Below are positions 26,919 through 35,577 of a stretch of DNA of 64,000 bases, in pieces. Positions within the stretch are counted from its first letter, which is position 1; every line of letters starts with the position of its first letter. The notes under the pieces were generated by a model. That model made no database searches. It saw nothing but the letters and a program-made list of their open reading frames with translations, and was not told the DNA's origin. A program made the translations under genes and the position numbers. The stretch covers positions 496,001 to 560,000 of the forward strand of contig NZ_FOMK01000004.1 of NCBI RefSeq assembly GCF_900112615.1. Reading direction: 5' to 3'. The DNA is from Chitinophaga sp. CF118. Its GTDB lineage: Bacteria; Bacteroidota; Bacteroidia; Chitinophagales; Chitinophagaceae.

Positions 26919-26923
26919 AAGAT

Positions 26924-27598
26924 ATGAAAGTATTAGTTATTGAAGATGAAAGGGGAATGGCCCTCGAAATGGAGGATTTCCTTATAAAAGCAGGATACCT
27001 TTGTGATCTTGCCTTTACGGCAAAGCAGGCAAGACAATTCATGGAAGAGGGCCCCTATGATTTTATATTACTTGACCTCGGATTACCTGATAAGGATGGA
27101 CTATTGGTATTGGAGGAGGCAAAGAAAATCTGTCAGGAGGCATCTTATATTATTTTAACAGCCCGCGGAAAATTGGAAGATCGGATAAAAGGATTGGATC
27201 TGGGAGCGGATGATTATCTCCCTAAACCCTTTTCATTACTCGAATTACAATCCCGTATGCAAGCGATCAGCAGGAGAAAATCAGGATTAAAAGATAACCT
27301 GGTATCATTGGGAGAGTTCACTATTAACTTAAACAACAGAATGGCCTTGTTTGAAGATACAGATATCGGGTTATCGAAAAAGGAATTTGATCTGCTAAGT
27401 TATATGCTGCTGAATAAAAACCGCCCCCTTACACGCATGCAGCTAAGTGAGCATATCTGGGGCAGCTTTTCAGACGATGACTATGATTCCAATTATATTG
27501 ACGTGCATATAAAAAACATCCGGAAAAAAATGACGGAATACGGACCGGTAGACTGGCTGCAAACCATCAGAGGGGTAGGATACAAAATTAAACTGTAA
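26924..27598 (+). CDS. OmpR/PhoB-family response regulator
   Basis: 224 residues. Receiver domain 1-118 with acidic pocket Glu7-Asp8, phosphoacceptor Asp51 (FILLDLGLPDKDG), Thr in LTAR and Lys in LPKPFSLLEL. C-terminal winged helix about 125-223 with LSKKEFDLLSYMLLNKNRPLTRMQLSEHIWG and DSNYIDVHIKNIRKK...IRGVGYKI. It is phosphorylated by the kinase encoded two bases downstream. Its targets probably include its own operon, though no direct repeat site was proved. Confidence 0.93.
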   Translation: MKVLVIEDERGMALEMEDFLIKAGYLCDLAFTAKQARQFMEEGPYDFILLDLGLPDKDGLLVLEEAKKICQEASYIILTARGKLEDRIKGLDLGADDYLPKPFSLLELQSRMQAISRRKSGLKDNLVSLGEFTINLNNRMALFEDTDIGLSKKEFDLLSYMLLNKNRPLTRMQLSEHIWGSFSDDDYDSNYIDVHIKNIRKKMTEYGPVDWLQTIRGVGYKIKL

Positions 27599-27600
27599 TC

Positions 27601-28920
27601 GTGAAGCTGCTTACTAAACTTACACTTACATCTACGTTTTCCAAGATTGCAACGGTGATTCTTTTCATTGTATTGCTGCCTTTTCTTATTGACAGAGTTG
27701 CTTTCCAGAGTACAAATGGTCTGTTGAAGCAACAGGCAAAGAAGGTAATGGATAATATCCGGAATAATGGGATTGATTATTATCTACAGGGAGATTCTAC
27801 TTATGGAAGTTACACCCTGCTTAAAGAAGAATATATTTCCCTGGAGAGAGCCCGAAATATTTATTCTGCAGATACTATCCAGACAGCACAACGGATTATT
27901 GAAGGCGATACAGTAATGTATCGTATCCTGAACCAGGCATTTGAATACAATAATCAACTGTATGAACTGGAAATTGGCAGAACAATTGCCTCTATTAGTC
28001 AATATAATAGTCCCCTGCAAAAAATTGCTTTATATGTATTGGGAATACTAATTATACTAACACTCCTGATTGAACTTTCTTTTACCCGTATACTGTTACG
28101 ACCATTGCAAACAATCATCCAGACTAAATTGATAAATCCTGTATTTCCGTTCAAAGAACCACCCCTTCCTATCCGGACAACTACAGTTGATTTTAAATAC
28201 CTGGATAAATCTTTGATCACTTTGATGAACAGGATAAAAGAAGATTTTGACAGGGAAAGAGAATTTACTTCCAATGCCTCTCATGAGCTGATGACACCTA
28301 TTGGCATCCTGCAAACCAAAATGGAAAACCTGATGTTACTAAATGATCTTGATGAGCCTGTTCAGGAAAAGATCATGGAAATGATGAAAACCCTCAACCG
28401 GTTAAAGAAAATCGTTCATTCTCTTTTATTGATATCAAGAATTGAGAATGATCAATATGCAAGGCAGAACAGTATCCAGCCTAAGGAAATGGTAGAAGAA
28501 ATCATAGAAGAACTGCAACACCGGCTCGAAGACAGGAATATTCAAATCTCCGTTTCATTACAACCCCATATTACACTTCATAAATTGAACCATGATCTGC
28601 TATTTCAGTTATTCTATAACCTCATCAATAATGCTATCAGATATAACAAAGAGAACGGGAGCATTAACATTAGTGATGCAATAACTCCGGGCGGATTATA
28701 TGCTGTTTTTATAAGAGACACAGGAATAGGCATTGACCCCGCGGATATTGACACAATATTTAATCGCTTCAGGAAAAAAAATTCAATAGAAGGAGAAGGT
28801 TATGGACTGGGATTGGCTATCGTGAAAAGCATTGCTGATTATCATGCCATCAAATTAATGGTAACTTCCGAACCTGGCAAAGGCACTACTATTAGCGTAA
28901 TTTTTTCTATTGTTGCTTGA
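27601..28920 (+). CDS. Sensor histidine kinase (HisKA/HATPase)
   Basis: 439 residues with a GTG start two bases after the response regulator stop; no better ATG is nearby. An N-terminal membrane segment (VILFIVLLPFLI, about 17-30), a periplasmic loop to about 138, a second segment (ALYVLGILIILTLLIELSF), a HAMP-like linker, the H-box with His228 (FTSNASHELMTPIGIL), N-box LFYNLINNAIRYN and G-boxes DTGIGIDP and GEGYGLGLAIVK. It partners the OmpR-type regulator. The stop directly abuts the stop of the convergent AraC gene. Confidence 0.92.
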   Translation: MKLLTKLTLTSTFSKIATVILFIVLLPFLIDRVAFQSTNGLLKQQAKKVMDNIRNNGIDYYLQGDSTYGSYTLLKEEYISLERARNIYSADTIQTAQRIIEGDTVMYRILNQAFEYNNQLYELEIGRTIASISQYNSPLQKIALYVLGILIILTLLIELSFTRILLRPLQTIIQTKLINPVFPFKEPPLPIRTTTVDFKYLDKSLITLMNRIKEDFDREREFTSNASHELMTPIGILQTKMENLMLLNDLDEPVQEKIMEMMKTLNRLKKIVHSLLLISRIENDQYARQNSIQPKEMVEEIIEELQHRLEDRNIQISVSLQPHITLHKLNHDLLFQLFYNLINNAIRYNKENGSINISDAITPGGLYAVFIRDTGIGIDPADIDTIFNRFRKKNSIEGEGYGLGLAIVKSIADYHAIKLMVTSEPGKGTTISVIFSIVA

Positions 28921-29895
28921 TTATAAATCTATAATTTCCACTTTCATCTTTGTGGGTGGTTTTCCATGCCACTTCTTGAACGAATGTATAAACGCAGCGG
29001 CTTCCGAATATCCTAAAATATTGGAAATATCCTGGATAGAATAACAGTCGTGCCGGATTAACAAATCACAGATATTTCGTTTCAATTCTTCACTGATTTT
29101 CCTGAACGTTGTACCTTCTACGGACAATCGTCTTTGCAGTGTTCTGGAAGTTATATTAAAAGTATTAGCCACTATTTTTAAATCGGGTAAGACGGGGTCG
29201 GCCAGATTTAATGCGGATAGTTTTACTTTACCGGAGAATGAATCATCCGGATTAAGGTTTTCCATCATTTTAAGATATTCCGGTAATAGAACATCAAACT
29301 GCCAATGCCTGTTGTCTTTTATTGCATCTTTAAGAAGGGCTTTTGAAAAGACAACTGAGTATTGCGTCCCTTTCCTCCAGAATGCAGGATAATCATGTTC
29401 ATGAAAGGGGGAATATACTATGATATCATTATTGTCGCCGGTAATTGCTTTTATTTCCCGTGCAATCAGCGTTAACATATTTTCAAGTATTATACGGCTC
29501 ACTAAATCGTGCGTATGATTAATACTTAATTTAATAGTCGTCAGCATTCCGGCAGTAGACATATTCACCTCTGCTATAGGAAATGTTTTTCTCAGATACG
29601 TATGGCAATAAAAGAGGACTTCCTCAACGGTATTAGCTTTTAATGTTAGCTGATAGATAACTCCCAAATGAATTAAGTTCACAAAATTGCCTACACGAAG
29701 TCCGAGTTGATCATCATTTAGTGATTCCGCAATCAATGTTACAACCTTATAGAAATCCGTGTCCTCTATAACTGTTGCAGGCTCACGGAAATCAGATGGC
29801 TCCTTTCCTATCAGTTTAAGTATCTCCTTTACAGGCACATTTCTTACACGTGCAAATTCTATAAAATGATTAATATGAATAGCAAGTATTTTCAT
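28921..29895 (-). CDS. AraC-family regulator with arabinose-binding-like N-terminal domain
   Basis: 324 residues from ATG 29895; a TTG further up lies before the -7-defined start region. The N-terminal ~200 residues resemble the AraC OruR/VirF-like sensor domain (KILKLIGKEPSDFREPATVIEDTDFYKVVTLIAESLNDDQLGLRVG). The C-terminal HTH_18 holds ITSRTLQRRLSVEGTTFRKISEELKR and YSIQDISNILGYSEAAAFIHSFKKWHGKPPTK. It is divergent from the quinone-oxidoreductase-like gene at 29983 and probably regulates it. The two genes share a back-to-back promoter. Confidence 0.88.
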   Translation of the reverse strand: MKILAIHINHFIEFARVRNVPVKEILKLIGKEPSDFREPATVIEDTDFYKVVTLIAESLNDDQLGLRVGNFVNLIHLGVIYQLTLKANTVEEVLFYCHTYLRKTFPIAEVNMSTAGMLTTIKLSINHTHDLVSRIILENMLTLIAREIKAITGDNNDIIVYSPFHEHDYPAFWRKGTQYSVVFSKALLKDAIKDNRHWQFDVLLPEYLKMMENLNPDDSFSGKVKLSALNLADPVLPDLKIVANTFNITSRTLQRRLSVEGTTFRKISEELKRNICDLLIRHDCYSIQDISNILGYSEAAAFIHSFKKWHGKPPTKMKVEIIDL

Positions 29896-29928
29896 TTTGT
29901 CGCAATTTATCAATTCAGTCTTATTCTA

Positions 29929-29942
29929 CAAATATAGCTTTG
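29929..29942. promoter_or_regulatory. Overlapping divergent -7 boxes
   Basis: TAGCTTTG (29935-29942) for the plus strand and TATATTTG on the minus strand (29936 to 29929) share the two bases TA at 29935-29936. One RNA polymerase should exclude the other. Confidence 0.6.
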
Positions 29943-29982
29943 CTTCCATCTGAACAGAATAATACTTGTATAAATATAAAAC

Positions 29983-31008
29983 ATGAAATCGTATCACATT
30001 GAAACATTTGGAAATGTAAATGGCCTTATTGTCAGAGAACATCCTACACCTACACCCGGACCTAATGAAGTGTTGGTTAGTATTAAAGCAACCTCCTTGA
30101 ACCGTCGGGATATTCTCATCCTTCAGCAAACGTATCCGCTACCTTCTAAACAAGGTGTGGTTCCGATAAGTGATGGCACGGGAGAAGTTGTTAGTACCGG
30201 AAACAATGTAACCAAATTCAAAAAAGGAGACCGGGTAGCAGGTACCTATTTCCCGCGATGGCGTGATGGACGGATCGGACTGGATATAGGTGATCAGCCA
30301 GGGTGTACATTGGACGGCATGCTTTCTGAATTTGTGCTTTTGCAAGAAGACTGGTTAGTATTGATTCCTGATTATCTTTCATTTGAAGAAGCCGCCACAT
30401 TACCCTGTGCAGCCCTTACAGCATGGTCTGCACTTACAAGTCCCCCAATTTCCCCTGGCAATACTATTCTTACTATAGGCAGCGGAGGAGTATCATTATT
30501 TGCAATTCAATTTGCCAAACTATTTGGGGCAAAAGTAATTGCGTTAACCTCAAGAGACGAAAACACGGGGCAATTGAAATCCGTTGGCGCAGACAATGTC
30601 GTGAATTATTATTCAAATCCTGATTGGAGCGCGGATGTGTTGAAACTGACAAACGGACAGGGAGTTGATCGCGTCATTGAAACTGGCGGACCAGATACAC
30701 TAGAGCAATCAATAAAAGCAACGGCGATTGGAGGAGAAATTGCGTTGCTCAGCTATCAGGGAAAGATAAATAGAAATGCAGAAATGGGATTGAATAAAAT
30801 ACTAGCTCCCTTATTTTCAAGGCTAATAACAATAAAACCACTGTTTGTTGGCAATCGTATCAGCTTTGAAAACATGAACAGAGCACTAAGTCAGCATCAC
30901 ATACATCCTGAAATTGATCGCGCATTTTCATTTGAGGAGGCCAAAGATGCCTACCGTTATTTCGCAGAGGGTAAGCATACTGGTAAAGTGATTATTAAAG
31001 TTAGTTAG
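29983..31008 (+). CDS. Zinc-independent quinone oxidoreductase-like MDR protein
   Basis: 341 residues of the medium-chain dehydrogenase family. The N-terminal GroES-like domain (NRRDILILQQTYPL, VPISDGTGEVVSTG, FKKGDRVAGTYF) is followed by a Rossmann domain with GSGGVSLFAIQFAKLFGAKVIALTSRDE near 160-190. The structural zinc cysteines and the usual GHE catalytic motif are missing, so it belongs with quinone or enone reductases that use NADPH. Its likely substrate is a reactive carbonyl compound. The divergent AraC gene and the following OsmC gene suggest a stress role. Confidence 0.88.
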   Translation: MKSYHIETFGNVNGLIVREHPTPTPGPNEVLVSIKATSLNRRDILILQQTYPLPSKQGVVPISDGTGEVVSTGNNVTKFKKGDRVAGTYFPRWRDGRIGLDIGDQPGCTLDGMLSEFVLLQEDWLVLIPDYLSFEEAATLPCAALTAWSALTSPPISPGNTILTIGSGGVSLFAIQFAKLFGAKVIALTSRDENTGQLKSVGADNVVNYYSNPDWSADVLKLTNGQGVDRVIETGGPDTLEQSIKATAIGGEIALLSYQGKINRNAEMGLNKILAPLFSRLITIKPLFVGNRISFENMNRALSQHHIHPEIDRAFSFEEAKDAYRYFAEGKHTGKVIIKVS

Positions 31009-31058
31009 GTTCCACCTCCGGTTATTTGTATTCATTATTTCAAACAAAATTATATTTT

Positions 31059-31490
31059 ATGATAATAAAAAGAAATTCATTGGCATCGTGGCTTGGTTCT
31101 GGGAAAAATGGCGAAGGAGCTGTTACCACTGAAAGCAAAACACTGAATAATGCGGGATATTCCTTTCCATCGAGGTTTGAGTCGGGCGAAGGAACGAACT
31201 CCGAAGAGCTGATAGCTGCAGCTCATGCCGGATGTTACTCAATGGCGCTTTCTTTTATCCTTGCAAACGATGGGATACAATCAGAAAAAATTGAGACACG
31301 TGCAACTGTTACTATTGAATCTGTTGGTGTTGGATTTGAAATTACAACAATACATCTTGATGTTACCGGGAAAATACCAGGAATAGATGAAATTAGTTTT
31401 AAAGAATATGCTGAAAAAGCAAAAACAGGTTGTGCTGTATCCAAACTGGTGAAAGCAAACATTACAATGGAAACTACGTTTATCCAGTAA
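31059..31490 (+). CDS. OsmC/OhrA-family peroxide resistance protein
   Basis: 143 residues from ATG 31059 (a TTG 11 codons upstream is unlikely). Both reactive cysteines are present: Cys in ELIAAAHAGCYSMALSF and in KTGCAVSKLVKANI. Family enzymes reduce organic hydroperoxides or hydrogen peroxide with dihydrolipoamide or similar thiols. It lies 50 bases after the oxidoreductase gene and is probably co-transcribed with it. The short N-terminus and SLASWLGSGKNGEG point to the OsmC rather than the Ohr subgroup. Confidence 0.9.
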   Translation: MIIKRNSLASWLGSGKNGEGAVTTESKTLNNAGYSFPSRFESGEGTNSEELIAAAHAGCYSMALSFILANDGIQSEKIETRATVTIESVGVGFEITTIHLDVTGKIPGIDEISFKEYAEKAKTGCAVSKLVKANITMETTFIQ

Positions 31491-31588
31491 CTCTTATTAG
31501 ATGGTTGCGGCCATCTCTTTTTCACTACCAAATGGAGCCGCTTCCTATTGACAGTTGCTCCATTTGATAAGTAACTCGTTAAGGATTA

Positions 31589-32671
31589 TCAGAATTCCAG
31601 TGGTAAAATCATTTGCATTACTATTGGTTCCAGGTTTTCCAATGACTGAAGTAAATCCAATTCCATCTTCTTTTTCTCCTTTAGGTTAAAGAGTATTTGC
31701 CCTAAAAGGTTTTTATGCAGATAAAAATCCATTGTTAACCTGCTCTTATGATCGCCGGTTTTTTCAATGGTATAGTAGGTAGCACATTTTCGCTTCTCAT
31801 CGGTTTCACTGAACTGGATTTTCTCTTCGGGATTATATGAAAAGCTACTGGTATACATCAGCACCTCCTTTCCGTTTTCCAATACATGGCGGTGACGGCT
31901 GCCCACACCTGGCAGGAAATGTTCCACTTCATCCACAGCTTTTAGTCCTACCTGCCACTGATGGCGGAATTCAAAATGCACCACTGTAAAGCACAGTGTT
32001 TTGATATCAACGTCATATTCCTTTGACACGGATATCATCTTTACCTTATCTGAAAGTTCTATTTGCGGATCTGGTTCTGGGGGAATCCGTTTTTTCAGCT
32101 CGCCTAACTGGGTATAGTGGAATAATACGTTACCGGTTTCTGTTTGTTTGGCACTGGCATTCCATTTCATCCATTCTGCCAGATCTACCGGTTGCATATC
32201 CTTGAAAAGGTTGTCTGTAACCAGCCAGTATTCATGTTGTTCTATATCATTTTTCAGCAGCTGGTGTGCCACGATCACATCTTTGCCGATCAGTTTGCTG
32301 AAATTCTTTACCTGGTAGGTAGTAAACTCTCCGTAATGGGTGATCACCTTCAGGGTAAGGTCAACAGCCGCTACACAGGCACGGCATTGACAGATTTTGC
32401 GGCTATCGTAAGCATTCAGGTGACGATGAAATTCGCAGAACATTCTTTCCACCTGTTTGTACAATGCTTTCAGCTGCAGGGGTTCTCCGAATTTATAGAA
32501 CAGGATAGCATCCCCTTCTATTTCAGATACTTCTAGTCCTGTCTGGTTCGCATTAATCAATACCTCCAGTAACTGCTGAATGATATGCTGGCTATGTTCA
32601 AGCTCAATTTCGTTAACGAAACGTGTAAAGCCACTTATATCCGGGATAAAAAGTAGCCCTTTATTTTCCAT
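31589..32671 (-). CDS. DUF2652 protein (adenylate-cyclase-like N-terminus plus SRPBCC-like C-terminus)
   Basis: 360 residues. It starts MENKGLLFIPDISGFTRFVNE and continues EVSEIEGDAILFYKFG, like class III nucleotide cyclase domains (Phe-Asp/Ile-Pro-Asp-Ile-Ser-Gly-Phe), then a cysteine patch KICQCRACVAA. From about 215 the sequence resembles a START/SRPBCC lipid-binding fold (YDVDIKTLCFTVVHFEFRHQWQVGLKAVDEVEHF). Whether it makes cyclic nucleotides is unclear, since not all metal and base-binding residues can be placed. It is a single gene, common in Bacteroidota. Confidence 0.82.
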   Translation of the reverse strand: MENKGLLFIPDISGFTRFVNEIELEHSQHIIQQLLEVLINANQTGLEVSEIEGDAILFYKFGEPLQLKALYKQVERMFCEFHRHLNAYDSRKICQCRACVAAVDLTLKVITHYGEFTTYQVKNFSKLIGKDVIVAHQLLKNDIEQHEYWLVTDNLFKDMQPVDLAEWMKWNASAKQTETGNVLFHYTQLGELKKRIPPEPDPQIELSDKVKMISVSKEYDVDIKTLCFTVVHFEFRHQWQVGLKAVDEVEHFLPGVGSRHRHVLENGKEVLMYTSSFSYNPEEKIQFSETDEKRKCATYYTIEKTGDHKSRLTMDFYLHKNLLGQILFNLKEKKKMELDLLQSLENLEPIVMQMILPLEF

Positions 32672-32796
32672 TTTTTCTTTAAAGGTAGTAAAACTCCCAA
32701 TAAGGCCATTACAATCAACCCAACGAATATGCTGAAAATCAACTGCCGGACAACAAAATAATCTTTAGATGTATTTGATATTTCAGTAATAAATTA

Positions 32797-32849
32797 CCTG
32801 AATAAAAAAGGTGTGTATCTGAGGTACGATACACACCTTTTTATTCAGG
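32797..32849. terminator. Long-stem bidirectional terminator
   Basis: Left arm begins CCTGAATAAAAA and includes GGTGTGTATC; right arm GATACACACC then TTTTTATTCAGG. The stem of over 20 pairs ends the haloperoxidase-like gene. Confidence 0.9.
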
Positions 32850-32875
32850 TTACTTATTTATTCTTGATGTCAATT

Positions 32876-34231
32876 TTAATATCTCAACGACAGCACCCTT
32901 TCTGCAATATCTCCTCCGGTTTGTTTTCCAACCTCACTATCGAACTCATAATGGATACCTCCATATACTCTTGAAATAGCTGCTTCATCTATCATATTCA
33001 CAAACCCGTTGAAAAAGCGTGGTGTAAATCCTTCGGGGACTTTCTGATTATCAGTAAATGAGAAGCCAGTACCAAAATAAGCTGCCAGTATATGACCGGC
33101 TGCGCTGGTAAATGTAGCATGACCAGAGGTATAAGAAGGGAAAGGAGGCGTGCCAATCAATGGTAACCAGGTGCTATTAATGTTTGCCCGAATGTACGTA
33201 ATGGGACGCAGCAGATTGTACTTGTATTTATATTTCCAGCAAAGGATACCTGCATCATTCAATCCTATTCCAACCTGTGCAAAAAGTTTTGCAGCTGCAG
33301 AAAGGCTCAAATGCTGCTCACTTATCAATTGTGCCGTAATAGCGATCAGGTGCCCAGGAGGGGTAAAGGTACCTCCACCGTCAGCCCAATACCTGGCAAT
33401 AAGGTTTTGCTCAGGGGTCAGCGTCACACCTGTATGATATACCAGGAATGCCTCATTGTAAAATACGGATGTCGTATCTGTTGAATATACCGGTGGACGA
33501 ATACCCGCACTGTCTGATGTATTGGCCCTGATAATAGGACGGTTATTTCCCCAGTAAGGTAACATGGCTGGTTGAAAAGCAGGCGGCGTAGACACCCATA
33601 ATCCAGGACCCACCGGCGGTACATACTCCGGAGGGAAAGTGTTTGCATAACCATCTTTTCCACCATCTGAAGTTGACCACTGATAGATACTTCCTGCTAC
33701 CTGCCGGCCAAAATTAACAGAGCGGATTATTTCCTCCTGCGCGCAGCTATCAGAATATGCTTCCAGATTATCAATCTCAAGTTGAGTGATCAATGCAAGA
33801 TTTGCTGCATTAGCATTAGGAAACAGGTTCTTAATAATGGCCGCCATAGCACTGTTGGCCGCAATAGCCCAGTTATATTTTTTCCCTCTTTCGGGAGCCG
33901 GAACATAACTGAGTCCATTCAACTGCCCCTTTAACGAGGATGCTCCACGTGCCCCCCATACCGCTGCTTCATGCAAGGTAATACCAGTATAAGCAATAGC
34001 TCTTGCAGCCACCGGTGGAGTAAATCCACTGGTTTCCTTTATGAGTTTTAATTGCAGCTGGTACCAGGAAACAGCAACTGCAGCATCATTCCCCGGACCA
34101 ACAACCAGTGTGGCTATTTCATTAATTTCAGGGCCATGATCATGAGTAACGATATCTTCCTTTTTACAGGCGAGAAAACCGAAGATAAACATCAGGTAAA
34201 CAAAACATAGACGTAAACAAACAAATTTCAT
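32876..34231 (-). CDS. Vanadium-dependent haloperoxidase / PAP2-like lipoprotein
   Basis: 451 residues with a lipoprotein signal (LMFIFGFLACKKED, Cys22). The vanadate/phosphate pocket of the PAP2 superfamily is visible near the C-terminus: KYKYNLLRPITYIR (Lys and Arg), PPFPSYTSGHATFTSAAGH (P-S-x-x-S-G-H) and ISRVYGGIHYEFDSEVG (Arg-x-x-x-Gly-x-His). Related proteins either oxidise halides with peroxide or act as acid phosphatases. It should be anchored in a membrane facing the periplasm. It is a single gene with a strong terminator. Confidence 0.88.
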   Translation of the reverse strand: MKFVCLRLCFVYLMFIFGFLACKKEDIVTHDHGPEINEIATLVVGPGNDAAVAVSWYQLQLKLIKETSGFTPPVAARAIAYTGITLHEAAVWGARGASSLKGQLNGLSYVPAPERGKKYNWAIAANSAMAAIIKNLFPNANAANLALITQLEIDNLEAYSDSCAQEEIIRSVNFGRQVAGSIYQWSTSDGGKDGYANTFPPEYVPPVGPGLWVSTPPAFQPAMLPYWGNNRPIIRANTSDSAGIRPPVYSTDTTSVFYNEAFLVYHTGVTLTPEQNLIARYWADGGGTFTPPGHLIAITAQLISEQHLSLSAAAKLFAQVGIGLNDAGILCWKYKYKYNLLRPITYIRANINSTWLPLIGTPPFPSYTSGHATFTSAAGHILAAYFGTGFSFTDNQKVPEGFTPRFFNGFVNMIDEAAISRVYGGIHYEFDSEVGKQTGGDIAERVLSLRY

Positions 34232-34391
34232 GTTTTTAAATTTAAACGGTTAACAATGACAGGGTTAATAAGTACTCGAAATTTAAACCAAAGTAAAGGT
34301 ATTAAGGCGGTACGCAGTGTATCAGCGTAACAATTTCTTTTTTAGCATTTTTTCTAAATGAAGAACAGGAGGAGGTCGTTACTTTTTGTAT

Positions 34392-34427
34392 TAAAAAAAA
34401 GGGTGCATCATACTTTTGATGCACCCC
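34392..34427 (-). terminator. Rho-independent terminator
   Basis: GGGTGCATCA (34401-34410) pairs with TGATGCACCC (34417-34426); on the minus strand eight Ts follow. It ends the zinc-ribbon gene. Confidence 0.9.
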
Positions 34428-34447
34428 ACAGAAATATTTTTACAAAT

Positions 34448-35572
34448 CTATTGTTGGTTAAAGTAATAAATGATAAAGATGATAAGAGCCAGTACTGCAA
34501 TTACAGTCAGAGCAATTTTAGCGGCACTGTATGGACGTTCGCCAACTACTTCGCCTGTACAGGCATTAATGGTGAAGTGATACAGTTTATTGTTGTATTT
34601 GTAGGCGCTAATCCAGGCTGGTAAAAGCAGGTACTTGAGAGCAAGGTCATGATAAGCTATGTCATAATTACTAATAGTTTGCTCATCACCTCCTATATCG
34701 TTACATATGGTATCCCGGATTGTAGGATCCATACGGTTTTTCGCCTCTTCCAGTCCTTCTTCAGCATTAATCTGATAAAGCTCGGAGCGAAAGCCGCTTA
34801 CATATTGTTCGTTATAATGAGCGAGTGCTTCCATACGCCATGGTTCAAGGCGATTAGCTACTTTCTGAGGCAACGATTTGCTGGCGGAAATAAGAACATC
34901 ATTGAACACATTCATTACCGTTCCACTGGCATAACTCCAGGAGGTATGACGTACCTGCCTGGTACGGGTTACCTCTTTGCCATCAACAGTTTCCGTATAG
35001 GTTTCTGTTTGGTAATAATAATCACCACGACGACCTTCATAATCGGTAGTAGTATTTGCATCGTAACTCCAGTGGGGAATATATACTCCTTTAAACTGGC
35101 GTGCATTACTGGTAACCATTTTAGAAAGGTCCGAAGGGGCAAACCATAATTTGTTAAGCCAGGTGCGGAAGCTTGTGAATGCCTGTTGCTGTGGCACTAA
35201 AAACGGCAGTATATAATGTGGCCTAACCAGTTGTTTGTTTTCTGCTTCACTTAATACCAGCGGACTGGTACAAAAAACACAATTATCAGAGTTAACCTCT
35301 GGCGGCAAAGTGGTTGAGGCCCCGCAGTTTTTGCAGGAAACCACTTTTTCCGTCTGCTGGGCCACATTACTATTATTGTTTTCAATAAAGGTTTGATAAT
35401 CGAAAGAAACAATAGGACTGTTATCCGTATTAGTAATTTCATTCGCTGTGCCGCAATATGTGCATTGCAGTTGAAGGGCTCCCGGTACAAAGTGTAAGGT
35501 GGCCCCGCAATTACTGCATTGAAGTGTTGTATTAAGGATGGCAGTTTGCTCAGCCTGAGGTATTGTTCCCAT
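34448..35572 (-). CDS. Double zinc-ribbon protein with C-terminal membrane anchor
   Basis: 374 residues. Two CxxC-CxxC ribbons at the N-terminus: CSNCGATLHFVPGALQLQC followed by CGTANEI, and CKNCGAS to CVFCTSPLV. A middle domain of about 220 residues is rich in Tyr and Trp (YIPHWSYDANTTTDYEGRRGDYYY) and has no known catalysis. One membrane helix (IALTVIAVLALIIFIIYYF) ends the chain, so the ribbons lie in the cytosol. The gene starts 5 bases after the SPFH gene stop and they form an operon. The pair resembles membrane-stress or virion-core-like SPFH modules. Confidence 0.82.
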   Translation of the reverse strand: MGTIPQAEQTAILNTTLQCSNCGATLHFVPGALQLQCTYCGTANEITNTDNSPIVSFDYQTFIENNNSNVAQQTEKVVSCKNCGASTTLPPEVNSDNCVFCTSPLVLSEAENKQLVRPHYILPFLVPQQQAFTSFRTWLNKLWFAPSDLSKMVTSNARQFKGVYIPHWSYDANTTTDYEGRRGDYYYQTETYTETVDGKEVTRTRQVRHTSWSYASGTVMNVFNDVLISASKSLPQKVANRLEPWRMEALAHYNEQYVSGFRSELYQINAEEGLEEAKNRMDPTIRDTICNDIGGDEQTISNYDIAYHDLALKYLLLPAWISAYKYNNKLYHFTINACTGEVVGERPYSAAKIALTVIAVLALIIFIIYYFNQQ

Positions 35573-35577
35573 GAATT

